Positions 44,001 to 60,600 of a stretch of 64,000 nucleotides of DNA are shown here, piece after piece (within the stretch, counting starts at the first letter, position 1; every line of letters starts with the position of its first letter). The position numbers and the translations under genes are program-made. The notes beneath the pieces were generated by a model. That model saw only the letters and a program-made list of their open reading frames with translations. It had not been told where the DNA came from and made no database searches. The stretch is from NCBI RefSeq assembly GCF_051020975.1, contig NC_135035.1, positions 3,224,001 to 3,288,000 of the forward strand, read 5' to 3'. The DNA is from Osmia lignaria lignaria. Taxonomy: Eukaryota > Arthropoda > Insecta > Hymenoptera > Megachilidae.

Positions 44001-46254
44001 CATATACAGATTCATTCCCACTGATCAATGTACATTTAATAACAATATCATTAGTAGTATATCTACGTTACATACGTAATGTACAATTAATAACAATATC
44101 GTTATTACCATATCTACATTAGATATAATGTAATATACTGATTCATTCCCACAGAACAATGTACATTTAATAACACCATCATTCATACTATATCTACACG
44201 AGGTATAATGTAATATAGCGATTACGTCCAACAGATCAATGTACCTACATTTAATAACAATATCCTTAGTACTATATCCACATTACACATAATGTAATAT
44301 ACTGATTCATTCCCACAGATCAATATACCTTTAATAACCATATCATTAGTACTATATCTACATTAGATATAATGTAATATACTGATTCATTCCCGCAGAT
44401 CAATGTGCCTTTAATAACAATATCATTAGCACTATATCTACATTCGATATAATGTAATATACTGATTCATTCCCACAGACCAATGCACCATTAATAACAA
44501 TATCATTAGCACTATATCTACATTCGATATAACGTAATATACTGATTCATTCCCACAGATATGTACATATAATAACCATATCATAAGTACCATACCTACA
44601 TTCGATATAATGTAATATACTGATGGATTGCCACAGATCAATGCACCTTTCATAACAATATCATTAGCACTATATCTACATTCGATATAATTTCATATAC
44701 AGATTCATTCCCACTGATCAATGTACATTTAATAACAATATCATTAGTAGTATATTTACGTTACATACGTAATGTACAATTAATAACAATATCGTTATTA
44801 CCATATCTACATTAGATATAATGTAATATACTGATTCATTCCCACAGATCAATATACCTTTAATAACCATATCATTAGTACTATATCTACATTCGATATA
44901 TTGTAATATAGTGATTCATTCCCACAGATCAATGTGCCTTTAATAACAATATCATTAGCACTATATCTACATTCGATATAACGTAATATACTGATTCATT
45001 CCCACAGATATGTACATATAATAACCATATCATTAGTACCATACCTACATTCGATATAATGTAATATACCGATGGATTCCCACCGGTCATTGTACATTTA
45101 ATAACAACATCGTTCATACTATATCCACATTAGGTATAATGTAATATAGTGATTACGTCCCACAGATCAATGTAACTACATTTAATAACAATATCCTTAG
45201 TACTATATCCACATTACACATAATGTAATATACTGATTCCTTCCCACAGATCAATGTACATTTAACAACAACATCATTCATACTATATCTACAATGGATA
45301 TAATGTAATATACTGATCCCTTCCCACAGATCAATGTAACTACATTTAATAACAATATCCTTAGTACTATATCCACATTACACATAATGTAATATACTGA
45401 TTCCTTCCCACAGAACAATGTACATTTAATAACACCATCATTCATACCATATCTACACGAGGTATAATGTAATATAGTGATTACATCCCACAGATCAATG
45501 TACATATAACAACAACATCATTCATACTATATCTACATTGGATATAATGTAATATACTGATCCCTTCCCACAGGTCAATGTACATATAATAGCATAATCG
45601 TTATTACTATATCTACATTAGGTATAATGTAATGTATTAACTACATCCTACAGATCATTGTACATTTAATAACATCATTCATGCTATAGCTAAATTGGAT
45701 ATAATGTAATATACTCACCCCTTCCCACAGATCAAGGTACCTACATTTAATAACAATATCATTATTACTACATCTACAGTAGATATAATGTAATATACTG
45801 ATCCCTGCCCACAGATCAATGTACCTACATTTAATAACAATATCATTAGTACTACGTCCACATTACATATAATGTAGTATACTGATTCCTTCTCACAGAT
45901 CAGTGTAGATTTAATAACAACATCCTTCATACTATATCAACACTAGGTATAATGTAATATACTGATCCCTTCCCACAGACCAAGGTGCCTACATTTAGTA
46001 ACAATATCATTATTACTATATCTACATTAGATATAATGTAATATACTGATCCCTGCCCACCGGTCAATGTACATTTAATAACAACATCGTTCATACTATA
46101 TCCACATTAGGTATAATGTAATATAGTGATTACGTCCCACAGATCAATGTAACTACATTTAATAACAATATCCTTAGTACTATATCCACATTACACATAA
46201 TGTAATATACTGATTCCTTCCCACAGATCAGTGTACATTTAACAACAACATCAT
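41040..46254. repeat. Rearranged satellite block, mosaic of earlier units
   Basis: The block begins like other units (41040-41965), then switches at about 41960 to sequence of the 1771-bp type (as at 12650). A cluster of TTCGA-class monomers occupies about 42.9-45.07 kb and matches 56.2-58.4 kb at offset 13,321. At about 45070 it returns to sequence like 20030-20640. It lacks a regular internal period and looks like a product of several exchanges between different higher-order units. Confidence 0.8.
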
Positions 46255-49200
46255 TCATACTATATCTACAATGGATATAATGTAATATACTGATCCCTTC
46301 CCACAGATCAATGTACCTACATTTAATAACAATATCCTTAGTACTATATCCACATTACACATAATGTAATATACTGATTCCTTCCCACAGAACAATGTAC
46401 ATTTAATAACACCATCATTCATACTATATCTACGTTGGATATAATGTAATATACTGATCCCTTCCCACAGGTCAATGTACATATAATAGCATTATCGTTA
46501 TTACTATATCTACATTAGGTATAATGTAATGTATCAACTACATCCTACAGATCATTGTACATTTAATAACATCATTCATGCTATAGCTAAATTGGATATA
46601 ATGTAATATACTGATCCTTTCCCACAGATCAAGGTAGCTACATTTAATAACGTTATCATTAATACTATATCTACATGAGATATAATGTTACATACTAATC
46701 CCTGCCCACAGTTCAATGTACCTATACTTAATAACAATATCATTAGTACTATATCCACATCATATATAATGTAATATACCGATTCCTTCCCACAGATCAA
46801 CGTAGATTTAATAACACCATCATTCATGCTATAGCTAAATTGGATATAATGTAATATACTGATCCCTTCCCACAGATCAAGGTATCTACACTTAATAACA
46901 ATATCATTATTACTATATCTACACTAGATATAATGCTATATACGGATTCCTTCCCACAGATCAATGTACATTTAATAACAACATCATTCATACTATATCT
47001 GCATTGGATATAATGTAATATACTGATCCCTTCCCACAGGTCAATGTACATACAATAGCAAAATCGTTATTGCTATATCTACATTAGGTATAATGTAATG
47101 TATTTACTTCATCCTACAAATCATTGTACATTTAATAACATCATTCATGCTATAGCTAAATTGGATATAATGTAATATACTGATCCCTGCCCACAGATCA
47201 ATGTACCTACATTTAATAACAATATCATTAGTACTATATCTACATTAGATATAATGTAATATACTGATCCCTGCCCACAGTTCAATGTAACTATATTCAA
47301 TAACAATATCATTAGTACTATATCCACATAATATATAATGTAATATACTGATTCCCTCCCACAGCTCAAGGTACCTACATTAAATAACAATATCCTTAGT
47401 ACTATATCCACATTACACATAATGTAATATACTGATTCCTTCCCACAGAACAATGTACATTTAATAACACCATCATTCATACTATATCTACACGAGGTAT
47501 AATGTAATATAGTGATTACGTCCCACAGATCAATGTACCTACATTTAATAACAATATCCTGTGTACTATATCCACATTACACATAATGCAATATACTGAT
47601 TCATTCCCACAGATCAATATACCTTTAATAACCATATCATTAGTACTATATCTACATTCGATATATTGTAATATAGTGATTCATTCCCACAGATCAATGT
47701 GCCTTTAATAACAATATCATTAGCACTACATCTACATTCGATGTAATGTAATATAGTGATCCATTCCCACAGACCAATGCACCTTTAATAACAATATCAT
47801 TAGCACTATATCTACATTCGATATAACGTAATATGCAGATTCATTCCCACAGATATGTATATATAATAACCATATCATTAGTACCATACCTACATTCGAT
47901 ATAATGTAATATACTGATGGATTCCCACAAATCAATGCACCTTTCATAACAATATCATTAGCACTATATCTACATTCGACATAATGTAATATACTGATTC
48001 ATTCCCACTGATCAATGTACATTTAATAACAACATCATTAGTAGTATATCTACATTACATACGTAATGTACAGTTAATAACAATATTATTATCACCATAT
48101 CTACATTAGATATAATGTAATATACTGATTGATCCCCAAAGATCAATGTACATTTCATAACAATATCATTAGTACTAAATCTACATTCGATATAATGTAA
48201 TATACTGATTCATTCCCACAGATCAATATATTTAATAACCATATCAGTAGTACTATATCTACATTCGATATAATGAAATATACTGATTCATTCCCACAGA
48301 TCAATGTATCTTTAATAACAATATCATTAGCACTATATCTACATTCGATATAATGTAATATAGTGATTCATTCCCACAGATCAATGTGCCTTTAATAACA
48401 ATATCATTAGCACTACATCTACATTCGATATAATGTAATATAGTGATCCATTCCCACAGACCAATGCACCTTTAATAACAATATCATTAGCACTATATCT
48501 ACATTCGATATAACGTAATATGCAGATTCATTCCCACAGATATGTATATATAATAACCATATCATTAGTACCATACCTACATTCGATATAATGTAATATA
48601 CTGATGGATTCCCACAAATCAATGCACCTTTCATAACAATATCATTAGCACTATATCTACATTCGACATAATGTAATATACTGATTCATTCCCACTGATC
48701 AATGTACATTTAATAACAACATCATTAGTAGTATATCTACATTACATACGTAATGTACAGTTAATAACAATATTATTATCACCATATCTACATTAGATAT
48801 AATGTAATATACTGATTGATCCCCATAGATCAATGTACCTACATTTAATAACAATATCATTAGTACTACGTCCACATTACATATAATGTAGTATACTGAT
48901 TCCTTCTCACAGATCAGTGTAGATTGGATAACAACATCCTTCATACTATATCAACACTAGGTATAATGTAATATACTGATCCCTTCCCACAGACCAAGGT
49001 GCCTACAATTTAGTAACAATATCATTATTACTATATCTACATTAGATATAATGTAATATACTGATCCCTGCCCACCGGTCAATGTACATTTAATAACAAC
49101 ATCGTTCATACTATATCCACATTAGGTATAATGTAATATAGTGATTACGTCCCACAGATCAATGTAACTACATTTAATAACAATATCCTTAGTACTATAT

Positions 49201-50510
49201 CCACATTACACACAATGTAATATACTGATTCCTTCCCACAGATCAATGTACATTTAACAACAACATCATTCATACTATATCTACAATGGATATAATGTAA
49301 TATACTGATCCCTTCCCACAGATCAATGTACCTACATTTAATAACAATATCCTTAGTACTATATCCACATTACACATAATGTAATATACCGATTCCTTCC
49401 CACAGATCAACGTAGATTTAATAACACCATCATTCATGCTATAGCTAAATTGGATATAATGTAATATACTGATCCCTTCCCACAGATCAAGGTATCTACA
49501 CTTAATAACAATATCATTATTACTATATCTACACTAGATATAATGCTATATACGGATTCCTTCCCACAGATCAATGTACATTTAATAACAACATCATTCA
49601 TACTATATCTGCATTGGATATAATGTAATATACTGATCCCTTCCCACAGGTCAATGTACATACAATAGCAAAATCGTTATTGCTATATCTACATTAGGTA
49701 TAATGTAATGTATTTACTTCATCCTACAAATCATTGTACATTTAATAACATCATTCATGCTATAGCTAAATTGGATATAATGTAATATACTGATCCCTGC
49801 CCACAGATCAATGTACCTACATTTAATAACAATATCATTAGTACTATATCTACATTAGATATAATGTAATATACTGATCGCTGCCCACAGTTCAATGTAA
49901 CTATATTCAATAACAATATCATTAGTACTATATCCACATAATATATAATGTAATATACTGATTCCCTCCCACAGATCAATGTACATATAATAGCAATATC
50001 GTTATTACTATATCAACATCAGATATGTAATATACATTTAAAAACAAATCATTATTACTATATCTACGTCGGTTATAACGAAATGTACTGATTCCTTCCC
50101 AAGGATCAATGTACATATAATCGCAATATCATTATTAGTTACTATATCTACATCGGTTGTAACGCAATATACTGATTCCTTCCCACAGACCAATGTACAT
50201 TTAATAGCAATATCATTAGTACTATATCTACATTAGATATAATGTAATATACTGATCCCTTCGCACAGATCAAGGTACCTACATTTAATAACAGTATCCT
50301 TAGTACTATATCCACATTACACATAATGTAATATACTGATTCCTTCCCACAGAACAATGTACATTTAATAACACCATCATTCATACTATATCTACACGAG
50401 GTATAATGTAATATAGTGATTACGTCCCACAGATCAATGTACCTACATTTAATAACAATATCCTTAGTACTATATCCACATTACACATAATGTAATATAC
50501 TGATTCATTC
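46255..50510. repeat. Further higher-order copy with 3015-bp spacing, then a deleted continuation
   Basis: 46255-48000 matches 38343-40090 at offset 7912, including the G variant also seen at 29259 and 39831. The next TACAATGG marker falls 3015 bp on (49282), which equals 2936 plus the 78-bp monomer plus the 1-bp insertion. After about 49390 the sequence joins directly to the 49434-type segment, missing one marker cassette, and 50148-50384 repeats 42570-42806 at offset 7578. Confidence 0.8.
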
Positions 50511-53336
50511 CCACAGATCAATATACCTTTAATAACCATATCATTAGTACTATATCTACATTCGATATAACGTAATATAGTGATCCATTCCCACAGACCA
50601 ATGCACCTTTAATAACAATATCATTAGCACTATATCTACATTCGATATAACGTAATATGCAGATTCATTCCCACAGATATGTATATATAATAACCATATC
50701 ATTAGTACCATACCTACATTCGCTATAATGTAATATACCGATGGATTCCCACAGATCAATGTACATTTAATAACCATATCATTAGTACCATATCTACATT
50801 AGATATGTAATGTACATTTAATAACAATATCATTATTACTATATCTACATTAGGTATAATGTCATATACTGATCCCTGCCCACAGATCAATGTACCTACA
50901 TTTAATAACAATATCATTAGTACTACGTCCACATTACATATAATGTAGTATACTGATTCCTTCTCACAGATCAGTGTAGATTTAATAACAACATCCTTCA
51001 TACTATATCAACACTAGGTATAATGTAATATACTGATCCCTTCCCACAGACCAAGGTGCCTACATTTAATAACAATATCATTAGTACTATATCCACATCA
51101 TACATAATGTAATATACTAATTCCTTCCCACAGATCAACGTAGATTTAATAACAACATCATTCATACAATATCAACACTAGGTATAATGTAATATAGTGA
51201 TTCCTCCCCACAGATCAATGTACATTTTATAACAACATCATTCATACTATATCTACATTGGATATAATGTAATATACTGATCCCTTCCCATACGTCAATG
51301 TGCATATAATAGTAAAATCGTTATTACTATATCTACATTAGGTATAATGTAATATACTGATCCCTGCTCACAGATCAATGTACCTATATTTAATAACAAT
51401 ATCCTTAGTACTATATCCACATTACACATAATGTAATATACTGATTCCTTCCCGCAGATCAACGTACATTTAATACCGATATCATTATTACTATATCTAC
51501 ATTAGATAAAATGTAATATACTGATCCCTTCCCACAGATGAAGGTGCCTACATTTTGTAACAATATCATTATTACTATATCTTCATTAGATATAATGTAA
51601 TATACTAATCCCTGCCCACAGATCAATGTATATTTAGTAGCGATATCATTATTACTATATCTACATTGGATATAATGTAATATACTGAACCCTCCCCACA
51701 GATCAATGTACCTATATTTAACAACAATATCATTAGTACTACATCATTAGTACTATTACATTGCATATAATGTAATATACTGATTCCTTGCCACAGATCA
51801 GTGTACGTTTAGTAACAACATCATTCATTACATATCTATATTGGGTACAATGTAATATAGTGATTACATCCCACAGATCAATGTACATGTAATATCGATA
51901 TCATTATTACTATATCTACATTAGATATAATGTAATATACTGATCCCTGCCCACAGTTCAATGTAACTATACTCAATAACAATATCATTAGTACTATATC
52001 CACATCATATATAATGTAATATACTGATTCCTTCCCACAGATCAATGTACATATAATAGCAATATCGTTATTACTATATCAACATCAGATATGTAATATA
52101 CATTTAAAAACAAATCATTATTACTATATCAACGTCGGTTATAACGAAATGTACTGATTCCTTCCCAAGGATCAATGTACATATAATCGCAATATCATTA
52201 TTAGTTACTATATCTACATCGGTTGTAACGCAATATACTGATTCCTTCCCACAGATCAATGTACATTTAATAGCAATATCATTAGTACTATATCTACATC
52301 CGATATAATGTAATATACTGATTCATTCCCACAGATCAATATACCTTTAATAACCATACCATTAGTACTATATCTACATTCGATATAATGTAATGTACTG
52401 ATTCATTCCCACAGACCAATGCACCTTTAATAACAATATCATTAGCACTATATCTACATTCGATATAACGTAATATACTGATTCATTCCCACAGATATGT
52501 ACATATAGTAACCATATCATTAGTACCATACCTACATTCGATATAATGTAATATACTGATGGATTCCCACAAATCAATGCACCTTTCATAACAATATCAT
52601 TAGCACTATATCTACATTCGACATAATGTAATATACTGATTCATTCCCACTGATCAATGTACATTTAATAACAACATCATTAGTAGTATATCTACATTAC
52701 ATACGTAATGTACAGTTAATAACAATATTATTATCACCGTATCTACATTAGATATAATGTAATATACTGATTGATCCCCAAAGATCAATGTTCATTTCAT
52801 AACAATATCATTAGTACTAAATCTACATTCGATATAATGTAATATACTGATTCATTCCCACAGATCAATGTACATTTAATAACCCTATCATTAGTACCAT
52901 ATCTACATTAGATATGTAATGTACATTTAATAACAATATCATTATTACTATATCTACATTAGGTATAATGTCATATACAGATTCATTCCCACTGATCAAT
53001 GTACATTTAATAACAACATCATTAGTAGTATATCTACATTACATACGTAATGTACAGTTAATAACAATATTATTATCACCGTATCTACATTAGATATAAT
53101 GTAATATACTGATTGATCCCCAAAGATCAATGTACAGTTCATAACAATATCATTAGTACTAAATCTACATTCGATATAATGTAATATACTGATTCATTCC
53201 CACAGATCAATGTACATTTAATAACCATATCATTAGTACCATATCTACATTAGATATGTAATGTACATTTAATAACAATATCATTATTACTATATCTACA
53301 TTAGGTATAATGTCATATACAGATTTATTCCCACAG
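50511..53336. repeat. Transition zone, diverged partial version of the 4303-bp unit
   Basis: 50756-51050 matches 54105-54400 at offset 3349, and about 51060-52320 matches the 54660-55920 region at offset about 3597, so this zone is a shorter relative of the 4303-bp unit to its right. A local repeat of about 350 bp containing two truncated monomers occurs near 52,640-53,300. Confidence 0.75.
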
Positions 53337-56300
53337 ATCAATATACCTTTAATAACCATATCATTAGTACTATATCTACATTAGATATAATGTAATATAC
53401 TGATTCATTCCCGCAGATCAATGTGCCTTTAATAACAATATCATTAGCACTATATCTACATTCGATATAATGTAATATACTGATTCATTCCCACAGACCA
53501 ATGCACCATTAATAACAATATCATTAGCACTATATCTACATTCGATATAACGTAATATACTGATTCATTCCCACAGATATGTACATATAATAACCATATC
53601 ATAAGTACCATACCTACATTCGATATAATGTAATATACTGATGGATTGCCACAGATCAATGCACCTTTCATAACAATATCATTAGCACTATATCTACATT
53701 CGATATAATTTCATATACAGATTCATTCCCACTGATCAATGTACATTTAATAACAATATCATTAGTAGTATATTTACGTTACATACGTAATGTACAATTA
53801 ATAACAATATCGTTATTACCATATCTACATTAGATATAATGTAATATACTGATCCATTCCCACAGATCAATATACCTTTAATAACCATATCATTAGTACT
53901 ATATCTACATTCGATATATTGTAATATAGTGATTCATTCCCACAGATCAATGTGCCTTTAATAACAATATCATTAGCACTATATCTACATTCGATATAAC
54001 GTAATATACTGATTCATTCCCACAGATATGTACATATAATAACCATATCATTAGTACCATACCTACATTCGATATAATGTAATATACCGATGGATTCCCA
54101 CAGATCAATGTACATTTAATAACCATATCATTAGTACCATATCTACATTAGATATGTAATGTACATTTAATAACAATATCATTATTACTATATCTACATT
54201 AGGTATAATGTCATATACTGATCCCTGCCCACAGATCAATGTACCTACATTTAATAACAATATCATTAGTACTACGTCCACATTACATATAATGTAGTAT
54301 ACTGATTCCTTCTCACAGATCAGTGTAGATTTAATAACAACATCCTTCATACTATATCAACACTAGGTATAATGTAATATACTGATCCCTTCCCACAGAC
54401 CAAGGTGCCTACATTTAGTAACAATATCATTATTACTATATCTACATTAGATATAATGTAATATCCTGATCCCTGCCCACCGGTCAATGTACATTTAATA
54501 ACAACATCGTTCATACTATATCCACATTAGGTATAATGTAATATAGTGATTACGTCCCACAGATCAATGTACCTACATTTAATAACAATATCCTTAGTAC
54601 TATATCCACATTACACATAATGTAATATACTGATCCCTTCCCACAGACCAAGGTGCCTACATTTAATAACAATATCATTAGTACTATATCCACATCATAT
54701 ATAATGTAATATACTGATTCCTTCCCACAGATTAACGTAGATTTAATAACAACATCATTCATACAATATCAACACTAGGTATAATGTAATATAGTGATTC
54801 CTCCCCACAGATCAATGTACATTTTATAACAACATCATTCATACTATATCTACATTGGATATAATGTAATATACTGATCCCTTCCCATACGTCAATGTAC
54901 ATATAATAGTAAAATCGTTATTACTATATCTACATTAGGTATAATGTAATATACTGATCCCTGCTCACAGATCAATGTACCTATATTTAATAACAATATC
55001 CTTAGTACTATATCCACATTACACATAATGTAATATACTGATTCCTTCCCGCAGATCAACGTACATTTAATATCGATATCATTATTACTATATCTACATT
55101 AGATAAAATGTAATATACTGATCCCTTCCCACAGATGAAGGTGCCTACATTTTGTAACAATATCATTATTACTATATCTTCATTAGATATAATGTAATAT
55201 ACTAATCCCTGCCCACAGATCAATGTATATTTAGTAGCGATATCATTATTACTATATCTACATTGGATATAATGTAATATACTGAACCCTCCCCACAGAT
55301 CAATGTACCTATATTTAACAACAATATCATTAGTACTACATCATTAGTACTATTACATTGCATATAATGTAATATACTGATTCCTTGCCACAGATCAGTG
55401 TACGTTTAGTAACAACATCATTCATTACATATCTATATTGGGTACAATGTAATATAGTGATTACATCCCACAGATCAATGTACATGTAATATCGATATCA
55501 TTATTACTATATCTACATTAGATATAATGTAATATACTGATCCCTGCCCACAGTTCAATGTAACTATACTCAATAACAATATCATTAGTACTATATCCAC
55601 ATCATATATAATGTAATATACTGATTCCTTCCCACAGATCAATGTACATATAATAGCAATATCGTTATTACTATATCAACATCAGATATGAAATATACAT
55701 TTAAAAACAAATCATTATTACTATATCAACGTCGGTTATAACGAAATGTACTGATTCCTTCCCAAGGATCAATGTACATATAATCGCAATATCATTATTA
55801 GTTACTATATCTACATCGGTTGTAACGCAATATACTGATTCCTTCCCACAGATCAATGTACATTTAGTAGCAATATCATTAGTACTATATCTACATCCGA
55901 TATAATGTAATATACTGATTCATTCCCACAGATCAATATACCTTTAATAACCATATCATTAGTACTATATCTACATTAGATATAATGTAATATACTGATC
56001 CCTTCGCACAGATCAAGGTACCTACATTTAATAACAATATCCTTAGTACTATATCCACATTACACATAATGTAATATACTGATTCCTTCCCACAGAACAA
56101 TGTACATTTAATAACACCATCATTCATACTATATCTACACGAGGTATAATGTAATATAGTGATTACGTCCCACAGATCAATGTACCTACATTTAATAACA
56201 ATATCCTTAGTACTATATCCACATTACACATAATGCAATATACTGATTCATTCCCACAGATCAATATACCTTTAATAACCATATCATTAGTACTATATCT

Positions 56301-57639
56301 ACATTCGATATATTGTAATATAGTGATTCATACCCACAGATCGATGTGCCTTTAATAACAATATCATTAGCACTACATCTACATTCGATATAATGTAATA
56401 TAGTGATCCATTCCCACAGACCAATGCACCTATAATAGCAATATCATTAGCACTATATCTACATTCGATATAACGTAATATGCAGATTCATTCCCACAGA
56501 TATGTATATATAATAACCATATCATTGGTACCATACCTACATTCGATATAATGTAATATACTGATGGATTCCCACAAATCAATGCACCTTTCATAACAAT
56601 ATCATTAGCACTATATCTACATTCGACACAATGTAATATACTGATTCATTCCCACTGATCAATGTACATTTAATAACAACATCATTAGTAGTATATCTAC
56701 ATTACATACGTAATGTACAGTTAATAACAATATTATTATCACCATATCTACATTAGATATAATGTAATATACTGATTGATCCCCAAAGATCAATGTACAT
56801 TTCATAACAATATCATTAGTACTAAATCTGCATTCGATATAATGTAATATACTGATTCATTCCCAGAGATCAATATATTTAATAACCATATCAGTAGTAC
56901 TATATCTACATTCGATATAATGAAATATACTGATTCATTCCCACAGATCAATGTATCTTTAATAACAATATCATTAGCACTATATCTACATTCGATATAA
57001 TGTAATATACTGATTCATTCCCGCAGATCAATGTGCCTTTAATAACAATATCATTAGCACTATATCTACATTCGATATAATGTAATATACTGATTCATTC
57101 CCACAGACCAATGCACCATTAATAACAATATCATTAGCACTATATCTACATTCGATATAACGTAATATACTGATTCATTCCCACAGATATGTACATATAA
57201 TAACCATATCATAAGTACCATACCTACATTCGATATAATGTAATATACTGATGGATTGCCACAGATCAATGCACCTTTCATAACAATATCATTAGCACTA
57301 TATCTACATTCGATATAATTTCATATACAGATTCATTCCCACTGATCAATGTACATTTAATAACAATATCATTAGTAGTATATCTACGTTACATACGTAA
57401 TGTACAATTAATAACAATATCGTTATTACCATATCTACATTAGATATAATGTAATATACTGATTCATTCCCACAGAACAATGTACATTTAATAACACCAT
57501 CATTCATACTATATCTACACGAGGTATAATGTAATATAGCGATTACGTCCCACAGATCAATGTACCTACATTTAATAACAATATCCTTAGTACTATATCC
57601 ACATTACACATAATGTAATATACTGATTCATTCCCACAG
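53337..57639. repeat. 4303-bp higher-order repeat, copy 1
   Basis: All landmarks recur at +4303 in the following unit. The match begins at about 53337; upstream sequence differs (TCATATACAGATTTATTC against TAATATACTGATTCATTC). Differences from copy 2 are few, such as ATATGAAATATAC near 55687 against ATATGTAATATAC, and GATCCATTC near 53850 against GATTCATTC. Confidence 0.9.
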
Positions 57640-60600
57640 ATCAATATACCTTTAATAACCATATCATTAGTACTATATCTACATTAGATATAATGTAATA
57701 TACTGATTCATTCCCGCAGATCAATGTGCCTTTAATAACAATATCATTAGCACTATATCTACATTCGATATAATGTAATATACTGATTCATTCCCACAGA
57801 CCAATGCACCATTAATAACAATATCATTAGCACTATATCTACATTCGATATAACGTAATATACTGATTCATTCCCACAGATATGTACATATAATAACCAT
57901 ATCATAAGTACCATACCTACATTCGATATAATGTAATATACTGATGGATTGCCACAGATCAATGCACCTTTCATAACAATATCATTAGCACTATATCTAC
58001 ATTCGATATAATTTCATATACAGATTCATTCCCACTGATCAATGTACATTTAATAACAATATCATTAGTAGTATATTTACGTTACATACGTAATGTACAA
58101 TTAATAACAATATCGTTATTACCATATCTACATTAGATATAATGTAATATACTGATTCATTCCCACAGATCAATATACCTTTAATAACCATATCATTAGT
58201 ACTATATCTACATTCGATATATTGTAATATAGTGATTCATTCCCACAGATCAATGTGCCTTTAATAACAATATCATTAGCACTATATCTACATTCGATAT
58301 AACGTAATATACTGATTCATTCCCACAGATATGTACATATAATAACCATATCATTAGTACCATACCTACATTCGATATAATGTAATATACCGATGGATTC
58401 CCACAGATCAATGTACATTTAATAACCATATCATTAGTACCATATCTACATTAGATATGTAATGTACATTTAATAACAATATCATTATTACTATATCTAC
58501 ATTAGGTATAATGTCATATACTGATCCCTGCCCACAGATCAATGTACCTACATTTAATAACAATATCATTAGTACTACGTCCACATTACATATAATGTAG
58601 TATACTGATTCCTTCTCACAGATCAGTGTAGATTTAATAACAACATCCTTCATACTATATCAACACTAGGTATAATGTAATATACTGATCCCTTCCCACA
58701 GACCAAGGTGCCTACATTTAGTAACAATATCATTATTACTATATCTACATTAGATATAATGTAATATCCTGATCCCTGCCCACCGGTCAATGTACATTTA
58801 ATAACAACATCGTTCATACTATATCCACATTAGGTATAATGTAATATAGTGATTACGTCCCACAGATCAATGTACCTACATTTAATAACAATATCCTTAG
58901 TACTATATCCACATTACACATAATGTAATATACTGATCCCTTCCCACAGACCAAGGTGCCTACATTTAATAACAATATCATTAGTACTATATCCACATCA
59001 TATATAATGTAATATACTGATTCCTTCCCACAGATTAACGTAGATTTAATAACAACATCATTCATACAATATCAACACTAGGTATAATGTAATATAGTGA
59101 TTCCTCCCCACAGATCAATGTACATTTTATAACAACATCATTCATACTATATCTACATTGGATATAATGTAATATACTGATCCCTTCCCATACGTCAATG
59201 TACATATAATAGTAAAATCGTTATTACTATATCTACATTAGGTATAATGTAATATACTGATCCCTGCTCACAGATCAATGTACCTATATTTAATAACAAT
59301 ATCCTTAGTACTATATCCACATTACACATAATGTAATATACTGATTCCTTCCCGCAGATCAACGTACATTTAATATCGATATCATTATTACTATATCTAC
59401 ATTAGATAAAATGTAATATACTGATCCCTTCCCACAGATGAAGGTGCCTACATTTTGTAACAATATCATTATTACTATATCTTCATTAGATATAATGTAA
59501 TATACTAATCCCTGCCCACAGATCAATGTATATTTAGTAGCGATATCATTATTACTATATCTACATTGGATATAATGTAATATACCGAACCCTCCCCACA
59601 GATCAATGTACCTATATTTAACAACAATATCATTAGTACTACATCATTAGTACTATTACATTGCATATAATGTAATATACTGATTCCTTGCCACAGATCA
59701 GTGTACGTTTAGTAACAACATCATTCATTACATATCTATATTGGGTACAATGTAATATAGTGATTACATCCCACAGATCAATGTACATGTAATATCGATA
59801 TCATTATTACTATATCTACATTAGATATAATGTAATATACTGATCCCTGCCCACAGTTCAATGTAACTATACTCAATAACAATATCATTAGTACTATATC
59901 CACATCATATATAATGTAATATACTGATTCCTTCCCACAGATCAATGTACATATAATAGCAATATCGTTATTACTATATCAACATCAGATATGTAATATA
60001 CATTTAAAAACAAATCATTATTACTATATCAACGTCGGTTATAACGAAATGTACTGATTCCTTCCCAAGGATCAATGTACATATAATCGCAATATCATTA
60101 TTAGTTACTATATCTACATCGGTTGTAACGCAATATACTGATTCCTTCCCACAGATCAATGTACATTTAGTAGCAATATCATTAGTACTATATCTACATC
60201 CGATATAATGTAATATACTGATTCATTCCCACAGATCAATATACCTTTAATAACCATATCATTAGTACTATATCTACATTAGATATAATGTAATATACTG
60301 ATCCCTTCGCACAGATCAAGGTACCTACATTTAATAACAATATCCTTAGTACTATATCCACATTACACATAATGTAATATACTGATTCCTTCCCACAGAA
60401 CAATGTACATTTAATAACACCATCATTCATACTATATCTACACGAGGTATAATGTAATATAGTGATTACGTCCCACAGATCAATGTACCTACATTTAATA
60501 ACAATATCCTTAGTACTATATCCACATTACACATAATGCAATATACTGATTCATTCCCACAGATCAATATACCTTTAATAACCATATCATTAGTACTATA

